From Platanthera guangdongensis (lineage: Eukaryota; Streptophyta; Magnoliopsida; Asparagales; Orchidaceae), in assembly GCA_039583875.1 (NCBI GenBank), contig CM077165.1, positions 72,590,757 to 72,654,756 on the forward strand: 64,000 nt of DNA, given 5' to 3'. The number at the start of each line of letters is the position of its first letter. Position 1 is the stretch's first letter. Both the position numbers and the translations under genes were made by a program. Below the pieces are notes generated by a model. It was not told the origin of the DNA and searched no databases. It saw only the letters and a program-made list of their open reading frames with translations. Positions 53,651 to 64,000 of the stretch are shown in pieces.

Positions 53651-53906
53651 TATGTCGATTCCAATGGACCCTTAGGTCTCTAATGTACCTCCCAATAGAT
53701 TGGTGAGACCATGGTGGGGTCTTGGAGTATTGGTGAAGCCCCATGATCATCTTAAACTAGGGTTTAAAAATCTACTATTTGTAGACCATAATGATCTCAC
53801 CTACATTCCTAGGATCATTTGGCCTTCTTGGGCTCCCTAGGGTTTTGACATGACCTAGTCATGACAAAACCACTCCTAGGGGTCTAGTTGTTTGACAGAT
53901 GTTACA
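52731..53906. repeat. 661-bp-offset direct duplication at F LTR start
   Basis: 52731-53228 is repeated at 53392-53890. Between them, 53229-53391 reads on the minus strand TGTAACACCTCTTATCCG, a chromovirus-like LTR start, while the outer copy starts TGTAACATCTGTC at 53906. So two LTR-like 5' ends stand in tandem. The junction shares the short word ACATGAG on both sides. Confidence 0.8.
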
Positions 53907-53958
53907 AATCCCAATATATAAACAAAAAAAATTCATCCTCGAAATTCTAGTTAGGCCA

Positions 53959-55640
53959 TCAGGGTTTCAAGTATGAAATGTAAATTGTAATATCCCGAGA
54001 GGTTGTGAGTAATACTTGACTGAAAAGCTTCGGGTACCTTTGTTGCATCAAGTCCTGAGGCTCCCATGTGTGCTCCTCTCGCCCATGATTCCTCCACAGG
54101 ACCTTGACCAATGGAACCTTCTTGCGGCGCAAGACTCGTATTCCCTTGTCGTCAATCCGGACCGGTTCCAAGTGAACTGACCGATCAGATGCTACCGGCC
54201 CATCCGTGGCCATAATCTGCGGCTCCAGGCGTAGCAGAGCCCTCCTGAGAGAGGATACATGAAGCACGTCGTGTAGACTCGCCAGCTCCGGTGGCAGCTC
54301 CAATATGTAAGCCAAAGGACCGATTCGCTCCAGGATCCTATAAGGCCCCATATATCTTGGGCCGAGCTTCTTCTTCCGACCACATACCCGTGACACCCCG
54401 TGCATCAGTCAGATCTTCAAGAATACTTGGTCCCCCACCCGAAACTCCACCTGACGATGCCGAGCGTCATAATACTTAGCCTGTCGCCTCTGTGCCTCTA
54501 ATATCCTGTCCCGTATCAACCTCACCCGAGCCTCGGTGTCCTCAACAAACTCCAAACCCAAAGCCTTCGGATCCTCATCCTGTATCCATGACAGCAGAGT
54601 CCTACACCTCTGTCTATATAGGGCCTTATAAAGTGCCATCCCTATGCTGGACTGGAAGTTGTTATTATATGAGAACTCGATCAGTGGCAATAGCTCTCCC
54701 AAGGCTCACCACGATCCAGTATGCAAAGTCGTAGCAGATCTTCCAAAGCCCGATTGGTGCATTCCGTCTGCCCATCAGTCTGGGGATGAAAAGCTGTACT
54801 AAATGTCAGCCGAGTACCAAAGTAAGTCTGCACTGATCTCCACTCCCTGAACGTGAACCGTCCATCCCGATCTGACACAATCGTCCTGGGTATGCCATGA
54901 TAATGGACGAACTGCTCTACGAATTTCCGAACCAGCACACCCACCGAGTCAACCTTTTTGATTGGGATAAATCTGGCTACCTTTGTCATCCGGTCAACGA
55001 TCACCCAGATCGAATCGTTCCTTGTCCGCGATTGGGGAAGCCCATGTATGAAGTCCATCGAGATATCATCGAACTTCCACTCCGGTACTGGGAGTGCCCG
55101 CAACAATCCTGCAGGGTTTCTGCACTCTGCCTTCACCACCTGGCATGCCTCGCAGTGGGTCACAAAGTAGGTGATATCCTTCTTCATGCCTGGATAGTAC
55201 TTGGTCTTCTTTAGATCCGCCGTCATCTTCGTAACTCCCGGGTGTACCGAATACCAACTGCAGTGAGCCTCCGTCATGATACCATCCCAGACCTGGCCTC
55301 CCTCTGGTATGTAAACCCATCCTCTGAAGCACACTAGGCCAACCCTCAGTGTGTAATCTCCAGTAGTGCCTGCTTCTAAGGCCCGGATTATCGGCTCTAG
55401 CTTGGCATCGTGCCTCTGCCTATCTCTAACTCGGTCTCGAATGTCATCTTTGGAAATCAATGACGATAGGTACTCCCGGTACAACTCTAGGTGATCCTCG
55501 GACACCAAGGATATCTGCATCTTTTCTAACATCTGGACCAACTCCAAGGCCATCAACTGCGGTCCTGCTCTAGAGATTGTGGCCTTCCGGCTCACCGTAT
55601 CTGCCACCACATTCGCCTTCCCTGGGTGGTAGTGCATCTC
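53959..55640 (-). pseudogene. Element F integrase and chromodomain
   Basis: Reading minus from 55637: an HHCC zinc finger (VHPGVTKMTADLKK, then FVTHCEACQVVK), then the DDE core with Asp in ISMDFIHGLP (codon 55053-55055), Asp in VSDRDGRF (54870-54872) and Glu in DGQTECTNR (54762-54764). The GPY-type module (GPRYMGPYRILERIGPLAY) and a C-terminal chromodomain-like tail (VPLVKVLWRNHGREEHTWEP) follow, ending near 53990. Stops or frameshifts near 54690 and 54405 split it into three frames. The chromodomain type is the Tekay/Del kind, which in relatives helps target insertion to heterochromatin. Confidence 0.88.
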
Positions 55641-56840
55641 ATACTAGTAATCTGCTAGGAACTCCACCCACCATCTCTACATGATATTCAGCTCCTTTTG
55701 TGTGTCCACATACCTCAAATTTTTGTGGTCGGAGTTTATGTCGCAGTGGACACAGTACAGATAGTGCCACCAGACTTTCAGAGCAAATACGACCGCTCCC
55801 ATCTCTAAGTCATGAACAGGGTAGTTCTGCTCATGCTTCTTCAGCTGCCGAGAAGCGTACGTTATCACATGACCATTCTACATCACCACTGCACCCATGC
55901 CCTGGTAGGAAGCATCAGTGTAGACCTGGAATCCTTCTTTCCATGAAGGAAGGGCAAGTATAGGAGTCGAGGTGAGTCAATCCTTCAGCTCCTGGAATGC
56001 CACCTTGCACTGCGGGGTCTAGACAAAGGGCACGTCTTTCCTCGTCAGGGATGTGAGTGGAAGGGCAATACGAGGAAATCCCTCCAAAAATGTCTGGTAG
56101 TAACCGGCAAGTCCTAGAAAACTCCGCACTTCTATGGCTGAATTCAGCTGTGCCCAATCCCTAACTGCCTGGATCTTGGCCGGGTCCACTACCAGCCCAT
56201 CCCCACTGATGATATCGCCTAGGAAAGCCACATCCCTAAACCAGAACTGGCATTTGTTGAACTTCACATAAGGCTGGTGCTCCCGTAGTCTCTCTAGGGT
56301 CAGCGTCAGATGTCGTGTGTGCTCCTCCTCTGTCCTCGAGTAGATGAGGATGTCGTCAATAAACACAATGACGAACACATCCAGATATGCCTCGAAAACC
56401 CGATTCATGAGGCTCATGAACGCCGACGGTGCATTCGTGAGCCCGAAGGGCATCACGGTAAACTCGAACAACCCATATCTACTACTAAAGGCAGTCTTCG
56501 AAATGTCCTCCTCCTGGATCTGCAGCTGGTAGTAGTCTGACCTCAAATCCAATTTTGAAAAGAAATGCGCCCCCACCAGCTGATCAAACAACTCATCTAT
56601 CCTTGGCAATGGATAGGTATTCCGGACTGTCAGTCAGTTTAGTGCTCGGTAGTCGATGCACAATCTAAGTGTCCCATACTTCTTCTTGACGAACAACACC
56701 GTAGCTCCCCATGGTGAAGAGCTTGGCTGGATAAATCCGGCTTCCATTAGTTCCTGGAGCTGGCTTTGAAACTCTGTCAGCTCCTTCGGGGCCATCCGGC
56801 AAGGGTCTCTAGATGCTGGCTTAGCCCCTGACACCAGCTG
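55641..56840 (-). pseudogene. Element F reverse transcriptase and RNase H
   Basis: RT blocks in order: [31 protein letters not shown] (56634-56834), then a stop, then [33 protein letters not shown] and the catalytic FIDDILIYS (about 56340-56366) in 56019-56609. The connection and RNase H domain ([49 protein letters not shown]) lie at 55640-56018 with several stops. The order and wording are chromovirus-like. Confidence 0.88.
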
Positions 56841-56852
56841 TATCCGAAAATC

Positions 56853-57440
56853 CTACTCCTGGCACAGGGGTAGCCCTGGCAGCCTCTCTGGGAATACGTT
56901 AGCAAAATCTCGCACAACCGAAATATCAGATATGGAATCCTTGGCCTCAACCATCTCAAACAGCACTTCATAGACTTCCTCCCCCTGCAAGTGGGCCTTG
57001 ACGGCCTGCACGAATGATAGCAAGAGAGGGGGAATAGTTATAATACCTTCGATGATGATGTAGGAATCCCCATGCCTCATAGTGATCCTCTTTGACAGGT
57101 AGTCAAGCTGGGCATGGTTCCAATGCAACCATGTCATGCCCCGGATCAAATCAAAGACTGACATCTTTAGGATCGTTGTTGGTGCTTCAAATGTCTTCCC
57201 GTCGATCTCCGCCTCCATGTTGCAGCGGGCGGAGGTGAATAGCTCCGATCCGTCTGGTAACCATATCCTCATCATCAAGCCTGTGAATCGTTCCATGCCT
57301 TCCAGCCCTTCCATGAAGGCTTCCGACATGAACTAGTGCAAAGCACCCATATCAAATAGTATATAGGCAGGCTTGCCGCTGATGAAGACTATGCCTGGGG
57401 TAGTTAAAGTCTTAGAAATCTAAATGTAGTTTTCTTTCCT
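56853..57440 (-). pseudogene. Element F protease
   Basis: Ty3 retropepsin region. Near 57340-57395 the minus strand encodes AYILFDMGALH then TAG, where D-T/S-G-A is expected, so the catalytic Thr/Ser is Met and a stop follows. The open part 56853-57329 carries FTGLMMRIWLPDGSELF, then LIRGMTWLHWNHAQLDYLSK, the usual retropepsin tail. Non-functional as written. Confidence 0.8.
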
Positions 57441-57499
57441 AGTTTATCCGTTTTATACCCATAACTCTAATTCCCTAGGAAAGAGAAAACTTAGAATTA

Positions 57500-58640
57500 A
57501 CTGACATACATGTGATCACTTGCTCCGGATTCCATTGTTGAGTCAGATCCAGAGCATACACTTGCTCCCTCTCCTTCCTGCGGTCTCTGCGCTAGTTTCC
57601 ATGTTCTCGGCCACATCCTCGGCCTCCAAAATACTGAGCTGGCGGGGCAGCCGGTGGTGCTGGAGGTGGTTCCCCCCTCATGGGGCAGTTCCTCCGGATA
57701 TGCCCCACCTGATGACAGTTGAATGATTCTAGCGGGGGATATGCCATACCCACGGGTCTCTGCACCTCCCGCATCTGGAGAGGCTGAGGGGCCACCACTA
57801 CTGGTTCCCTCTACTCCTGTCTCACCTCCTGACGAGGCTAGTCTTTTGCACTTCTCCCATCTGTGATGCGGCCAAGTCGCTGATCATTTCTGGCTCCCCG
57901 TCCCTGATCCTCAGTTGGCCGCTTCCGACCTCGGGTAGTGTGACAATCTGCCTTGATCCTTTTTGCCATCTCCAATATCCGAGGAATAAGCCTGTCAGAC
58001 ACGAACACCAGAGCCTCCCTCAGATCCTCTCGCAGGCCCATATAGAACCTCTTAGTATATCCTGCCTCATCCAACTGATAAGAATCCGCAAACTGGGCTA
58101 GATGATTGAACTCCCGATGGTACTATACCACTGTCTTGCAACCCTGTCTCAACTGTAGAAATCTATCTTCCATCTCATCTCTGGCCGACTGCGGAACAAA
58201 ATGCTCCAACAGTGCGGCCCTAAACTATCCCCAGGCAATCTCTGCGACCTCTCTGTCAACAAACATCATGTCCAGCGATGTCTTCCACCACATCTTGGCA
58301 TGGGACTCCAAGCAAGAGACAACCAAAGGTACCGTCTCCTCCCATGGGCACCGTATCCCAGTCAGCATCTCATACATGATGTCCAACCACTCTTCCATCC
58401 GAACGGCCGACTCCGTCCCCAAGTAGGATGGGGGAGAAAGTCCTAGGAATATACTCAGCCAGTGGGCCCTCGGGTTTGGCTGAAGAGCCGGAAGCTATTG
58501 AGCACTGAAAGCCTCCAGAATAGCCGTCAGAGCTACCCCATTTCTGACGGTAGGAATGGAGTTGGGACCGGGGGAGGTGGTGCAACATTCAGAGTCTGCT
58601 GGACTCCGCCCTGTGGTGAAGGGTGTGCTAGGGGCTGCGT
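57500..58640 (-). pseudogene. gag: Element F Gag
   Basis: Retrotransposon Gag family. The minus strand reads MEEWLDIMYEMLTGIRCPWE, then VPLVVSCLESHAKMWWKTSL (58225-58422), FVPQSARDEMEDRFLQLRQG, and FYMGLREDLREALVFVSDR (57838-58074). The zinc knuckle near 57680-57730 reads SFNCHQVGHIRRNC: the first Cys is Ser, so zinc binding is probably lost. Stops occur near 57836, 58120 and 58225. The N-terminus near 58500-58640 is frameshifted, so the start is not assigned. Confidence 0.82.
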
Positions 58641-58803
58641 AACAAAACAATTTGTAAGTAATCAACTCAAACCTAATAAGAAGTGGACAATTTACATGTG
58701 ATCCCCCATATGGGCACACCACTGCTTCCGCTGCTTAGTTTGTCCCAAAACTAAACTCACGCAGGGGTGTCCCATCGGTTATGGACTGCTACTTTTCGAT
58801 CGA

Positions 58804-58852
58804 GGTCTGCTCTAATACCACTTGTAAGACCCCCCCCCCCCCCCCCCCCCGC
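58804..58852 (-). other. Element F primer-binding site and long C-run at the LTR edge
   Basis: On the minus strand TGGTATTAGAGCAGACC (58820 to 58804) matches the initiator-Met-tRNA primer complement with one change. Two bases away the LTR ends in CTTACA. On the plus strand the LTR edge is TGTAAGA followed by about 20 C (58830-58850) and a T8 run, a likely site of length error. Confidence 0.8.
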
Positions 58853-61800
58853 TTTTTTTTGAAACACCGGGGTCTTAGGCCCAGAACTGCCGCTTTGCGG
58901 TGACACCTTCACACCCGGGAAGGTCATCACTACAAAACGTCGATCCTGCTAGACAAATCGATCACAAATATAGCAAAGTAATAAAAGGCAAGTCCACAGA
59001 AATCACAAATAGTAAATAATCTCAACGAAGGGAGTGTCCACAGACATAATAATAAAATAACTGAATCTTGGGCTCATGCCCAGTACATCAAGTGCTCACT
59101 ACATATCTCTCATCGCGGAAGCAAAATAAATACAACTACTAACAATCAGGACTCACAGTCCCTGCTGTCTGAACTACGGTACTAGACTGCCCCATATCCA
59201 AGCGTGCCGATCTCTGTGGCTGCTCCTCCATGATGGGATCCATGGTCCCCTAAAATGATGTGGTTCGAAAACTGTTAGTCTAAAGACTAAGTACTATCAT
59301 CCCCCGCCCCTTCCCCCATGGCTCCTAGGAACCGAGCATGGAGAAGGAAAGGAGAGGACATGAAAGTGGAGAATGACAAATATAAGCAGGTGGCATCGGA
59401 ACTACTCTAGCAATGCTATAGTATATAAGCCTAAATGAAGGTAAGAAAGACTGAACAAGAAAAGTAACCTTAACTTATAAGAAAACACATAAGCCAAGGG
59501 ATCTTTTGCAGTGCTCCTATTGTATAAAAAGTCTCATACCAATTTATATGATAGGGTGTCGATTTTCTAACAAGCATCCATATATGGTTAATGAATAAAA
59601 ACCTTAACTTATAAGCATGCTCGCACGAACTTATAAACCAAGGGGTCGTTTCGCGAGGCCTATTGTATAATGCGACCCATACCACTTATACAATAGGTGT
59701 CGGGGTTCTATGTAATAGCTATGCTATGAAATACAATTATGCCATACTGTGAACATGCAAGTTCAACTCAGCCACTCGACTCTGTGTACACAGACCTTTA
59801 GTTCCCCCTTTCTAGAGCCGAACCTCCCAGGATACCTCCATAGTGGCAAACAGAAGCGGTGGGTTGGGCCTCACCCACCTCTAAATCGGTAATTGCACTA
59901 CCAGTCAGACCTATCGTATGCCTCAACGTGGGTGCACTAAGCGGAGCTCCTGTGTACTCTTGTCGGCTGGCGCACCAGACTTTATTTGGCCAAGTGCTAA
60001 ACCACATTTTCCGAGTCAACGTATTGGCGTCGGTGCATCGACCCTCCAATACCGAAGACCCACCACCTTATACTTTATGCACATGCAATCCTGATGTATC
60101 ACCACCAGCCAAAGCTCCCCGGACCATCCCGTCCGTCATAAATAAAAACCGAGCCAAAGCTCATCGGGCCAACCAGCCCATCACAAACAACTACCAAGCC
60201 AAAGCTCGCCGGGCCAACCTGCCCCTCACAAACAACTACCGAGCCAAAGCTCGTCGGGCCAACCTGCCCATCACCAAATCCACTGAGCCTATTGCTCGAA
60301 TGACCCAACCTAACATCTCGAGACATTGAGGTGAATGAAAGTGAATCCCTAATTATACTAGTTACTCTTGCAATTCAGTTTTACCTACAGTTTTGGTTAG
60401 CCCAAGACTACCCAAGGTATTCCCCGTGAAGGGCTCTCGAGGGCACTAGGAACTACGATAAGCTGAAGCCCAAAGCTCTTTTCATAAGGCACTTATTTTT
60501 ATTGGTTGCTACCCATCTCCCAAACCCTTAAATGTTATACTAGATCTGACCCTAGTGTATTTGACACTTCCATTCCTACGGGGGAAGACGATGTTTCGTC
60601 GACCCCGAGCACCACTTAACCCTTTCCAAACTCATCACTCTCCATCACTACTCATGATGATAATCTCATTTTACTCACCAAATCAACACACTAATACCCC
60701 AACTCCCTAGGTGCATTTTGCACCATATCTTGAATTTTGCAGTTTTACTAAACGCAGACCATCTTAAGTCATATGATTTGTAAAATGGGAGGTACTCAAA
60801 ATAATCATCCAGTATCACTATAATAATTATTGGAGGGCTGTCATGACATTTTTATCCTAAAACCAGAAATCCATAATTTTCCTAGATTATCTGATAATTT
60901 ATTTAATTTTTTCTACTAATCCAAAAACCCAAGTTTGAACATGAAGTACCTATTTAAGACATGCAAATGCTCCAAACAATTTATGATAAATACAAGATGA
61001 TTATTTAACATAGAATCCAAAGTATCCTAATTTGCCAGCAAGGTTTAGGCTTCTAATTCTAATTTAAAATATAACCTACCATAAATCACTTTAAGAGACA
61101 AGTACAGCAAGAATAATTCCAAAAATTCTGAGAAAATTCAAGGATGATTGTAAGGATATATAAAAACTCCAGTTCAACTTTCATAATTTATCAATTAATT
61201 AAGAACTCTAAACCTAATTTTGATCAAATAATCAAATTGGTAACTTAATGCACTAAGTATAGAAATTATTCATTTAAAAATGGTAACAAAAATCTCCACG
61301 AGAGCATGTTGACCTAAAATCACTACTGATCATGTTTCACAATTTCTCAACAAATAATGAGCTCTGAATATAATATTGAACAAGTTTTCAAATTAATGAG
61401 CTTGTGAAGTAGGTACTGTAATTATGTATTCAGAAATTCTAATAAAATTTATACATGAGCATAATAGTCTAAAACACCCTCTGCCCAATTTTCATGGCTT
61501 TCCAATGGACAGTGAGTTCATAATATCCATATAATTAAGTAGGGCTAACTCATGCATTACAAAGGAAGTACCAAGATTATTGATTTAAAATTCCCAATTA
61601 AATTTCCAGAGGTTCATACTACCCCTATGACCACAATACCCAAGTTTCATTACTATTTAATGAGTTTTAGTACCCTATTCCATCATTACTAAGCTTGTGC
61701 CCTAAACTAGGGTTAGGGTTTTGAGGGGCCTATCCATCTCCACATCCTCTAAGATTTTTATCAGAGGGTTTTAGCTAACCTAGTACCCTCCCTACCAAAG

Positions 61801-63692
61801 TTCAAGTCCATACAAGGTCTTTTGACCTTATGCCCTTCACAAGACACCAAAGCCCATCCTTAGGATTTGGTCTTGGGTCCTAGGGCAAATCTATTCCAGT
61901 CCACCCCATATTCCATGGGAGGGTGTTAAAAGCCATGCCAAGTTATTGGCCCCAATTTCAACCTCTGTTGAGGTGACTTGGCCACTCAAATCTCAAAGTG
62001 CATTTTTGACCTAAATACCATTATTACGGCAAGGCTAAGGTTTGCATGGATTCCATCCAAATCATCTCCAAATGAGATGAAATTTTAACTAGAGTCTTGT
62101 GATGACCGCAAAGACCAATCACCAAAATTTGGGTGAGTTTGGATTTCATTTGGTCCCTTAATTAATTTACCCTAGAGTAATTAAATGATTTCAAAAACTA
62201 TAGAAAAAGCATCCCTAAAAATTCTCATTTTTCGGCAGGACCTAGGTATAGACTAGAGCGTCTCACTTTCCAAAGTTCAAGTAATTTGGACAAGAGATGA
62301 ATTATGGGAACTCATTTTAATCTCTGGATAGCTTTAGGTATAGATCCCACCAAATTGAGTGCCCTGATCAAACCATTTACCAAAATTGGTTCAAAGAAAT
62401 TTTAAATTAAAGTAGACCCAGAGGGCTACAACCTATATGTTGACCATTTTCTCTAAATTAGCATCTCGGTATTTTTAATAATTAAAGACATTAAATACTA
62501 AAGGTGTGACAAAAATGAAATAAATAGAAAATACATAACCTTTAGTTTAAATCATTGTCAGCGCGAATCTTGGCATAGATCGGGCGGCTGCCGGTTGTCT
62601 TCAACCTCCAGCAAACGGCCCCGATTTCTCCTTCCTAGAGCATCTTCCACATGCTGCCGCCGGCCATCCGGCCACCTCCCTGGCCGGCCACCGCCACCAC
62701 CACATCCGTTGAGGTGATGGCTATCGTCAGGCGGCGGCACAGCTACCGGAGGGGCGGATTCCGGCGATACCGACGGGATGAAATAATACGGAAAACCAGG
62801 AAATTTCAACCTTCGATCGGGTTCAATTAAGCCCGAAACTTGGCCCTTTCTGTTGCTATGATCTACCCATGGAAGAAGGAGAGGAGGAGGACCTTTATCG
62901 CCACCTGAGAGTGGGTGATGTGCCTCCTTGCCATTTCCGACCACCAAGCTTTGGCTCCTCTGCAACCTCCACACCAACTCCTTTGAAACTAAAATGTGAT
63001 CGGGGAAAAATCTTCCCCTTGCCCCGGTGAAGGTTTCTAATGTAGGAATTGGGGAGAGGAGGTTTGTAACTCCCCAATTCATCAAAACACCATTAAAGCC
63101 ATTAATGGTGAGTTTTCGGGTTCACCCAATTTGATGTGCTGAGCCTCGACACTTGCCGGCCACCTCCTGAAAACTCCTCTCCTTCCTCCAAGGAGTTAAA
63201 GCCCCATCAAAAGGGGGAGTTATGGGGCCTCTATGGCCATGATGTCCATTAAGCTCTTCTTTCTCTCTCCTCCAAATTTGGGTAACTCCCTCCTCCTCTC
63301 TCCTAGTCACCAAATTGTAAATTTGGTGGGCCCAAAATGTGTCTCACCACCTCCTAGACCAATGGGCCAAACTTGTCTAGGCCTAGCCCACTTGGATTGG
63401 GCTTGAGTTAGCCATTTAGGCTAGTTTGACCACTTTTACCCAAGAGTTGACTTTGGTCAAATTAGCCACTAGGGTTGACCCCAATGGGTACTTGGTGACC
63501 CATGGGCCTCCCCTAAAGTCTAGAAATACTTGGGTAGGGTTGGCTGGATATCTTGGGGGTCACTTGTCCTTAGTTAGGGCACTTTGACCTTTTTAGGGCT
63601 AAGGTTGACTTGGGTCAACTTAGCTCTAGCGTTGACCATACTGGGTCAGAGGTGACCCATTGACCTCACTCTAGGGTTAGGATGACATGAGT
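58823..63692 (-). mobile_element. Element F 5' LTR, cut by LTR G
   Basis: Matches 47901-52735 in order and content: 45-bp repeats at 60110-60290, AT-rich middle, GC-rich block 62570-62800, and GTTGAC/GTCAAC array 63425-63670. At 63692 it is interrupted after CATGAGT by LTR G, at the position equivalent to 52736. The remaining 1.2 kb of the LTR should lie beyond the window. Confidence 0.87.
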
Positions 63693-64000
63693 TGTAATGC
63701 CTCGAAACTCAAAAGAGCGACGAGAGGCATTTTGAGCCAAGTTTGGAATTTGGCAGGGGGCACACGGCCTGGGACACGGGCGTGTCCCAGGGGCGTGTCG
63801 TGCTTGGATCGACAAACTGGCGGAGATCGATGAATTTTGGAGTCGATGATCGTCGAGCAGCTAACACGACCTGAGACATGGGCGTGCCCCAGGCCGTGTC
63901 CTTCTCGGGTGGTTGGCTGAGTTGAGTTGGGTGAGAAACACGGCCTGGAGCCTAAGCGTGTTCGGGTATGACACGGGCGTGTAATTTGGGACACGGGCAT
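63693..64000 (+). mobile_element. LTR G of the TGTAATGCC family, 5' end
   Basis: Starts TGTAATGCCTCGAAACTC and matches the minus-strand LTR at 5199 read leftward. It contains two long dyads of that family's array (about 63761-63800 and 63864-63900: ACACGGCCTGGGACACG arm and GGCGTG centre). It is preceded by TGAGT (63688-63692), the candidate target duplication. It continues past the right edge; whether it is a solo LTR or a whole element cannot be seen. Confidence 0.8.

Larger units (their letters stand above)
47901..53906 (-). mobile_element. Element F 3' LTR
   Basis: On the minus strand it starts TGTAACATCTGTC at 53906 and ends CAAACTTACA at 47901 (alternative end about 47925). Contents from the left: 45-bp tandem repeats (49190-49340), long AT-rich sequence (49850-51550), GC-rich blocks (51600-51800, 52200), the GTTGAC/GTCAAC array (52490-53650) and an internal duplication of its 5' end. 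Open frames such as 51595-51852 are not conserved as protein in the other LTR. A C-run occurs at 48355-48371. Confidence 0.82.
47901..63692 (-). mobile_element. Element F: Tekay/Del-like chromovirus, minus strand
   Basis: 3' LTR 47901-53906, internal region 53907-58822, 5' LTR 58823-63692 and beyond (cut by LTR G). The internal region, only 4.9 kb, is shorter than one LTR (6.0 kb). It has an initiator-Met-tRNA primer site, gag, protease, RT, RNase H, integrase and a C-terminal chromodomain, each with stops or frameshifts. Its LTRs have diverged visibly (around one difference per ten bases over 47926-48010), so it is old. The candidate left target sequence is ATGAA (47896-47900); the right flank is outside the window. 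Confidence 0.88.

Overview
This window looks like nuclear DNA from a repeat-rich flowering plant. I recognise no host gene, tRNA, rRNA or CRISPR array. Almost every base belongs to LTR retrotransposons stacked inside one another. Three lineages point to an angiosperm: Ty1/copia elements with an initiator-Met-tRNA primer site and a long two-knuckle Gag (SIRE/Maximus-like), Athila-like Ty3 elements with an Asp-tRNA primer site, and a Tekay/Del-like chromovirus with a chromodomain. Lineage names come from motif recognition, not a search.

Layout. 1-3424 is a broken Athila-like element on the minus strand. 3425-5199 is a minus-strand LTR that starts TGTAATGCC; an LTR of the same family begins at 63693. 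5200-5731 is the tail of a copia LTR. 5732-6580 is unassigned. From about 6581 to the right edge everything lies in or beside a minus-strand copia element called D here. D's LTR is split into 6581-7589, 16836-17056 and 18753-18837 by copia element A (7590-16835) and by solo LTR H (17057-18752, flanked by GGTAA). Copia element C starts at 19052 in D's 3' untranslated region. C's 5' LTR is split by copia element B (19858-41073, flanked by ATCTC). B's third ORF is split by E, a non-coding Athila-type LARD (27979-36301, flanked by AGAAG). C resumes at 41079 and runs to 47900, where chromovirus F (47901-63692, minus strand) interrupts C's third ORF. F's 5' LTR is in turn cut at 63693 by LTR G. Nesting reaches four levels (D>C>B>E and D>C>F>G).

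Coding content. A, B and C each carry Gag, protease, integrase and RT-RNase H, all broken by stops or frameshifts. A is the least damaged. B, and the start of C, also carry a large third ORF after pol. F carries a complete but decayed gag-PR-RT-RH-INT-chromodomain set. E has no coding capacity.

The most interesting signal is regulatory. Nearly every LTR family here has, in U3 and usually just upstream of a TATA box, an array of short CpG-containing inverted repeats. The motif differs between families: GTGTCGACAC in B and C, GATTCTCG...CGAGAATC in A, TTCGTCGA types in H, GTCGACAT in D, GTCACGCCCGTGAC in E and the Athila fragment, a roughly 105-bp unit with 17-bp arms in the TGTAATGCC family, and GTTGAC...GTCAAC in F. 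In B and C the same GTGTCGACAC array plus its own TATA box occurs a second time, between pol and the third ORF. That looks like a second, internal promoter copying the LTR's control module. The copia LTRs also share two hairpins near their 3' ends that change by compensation between families.
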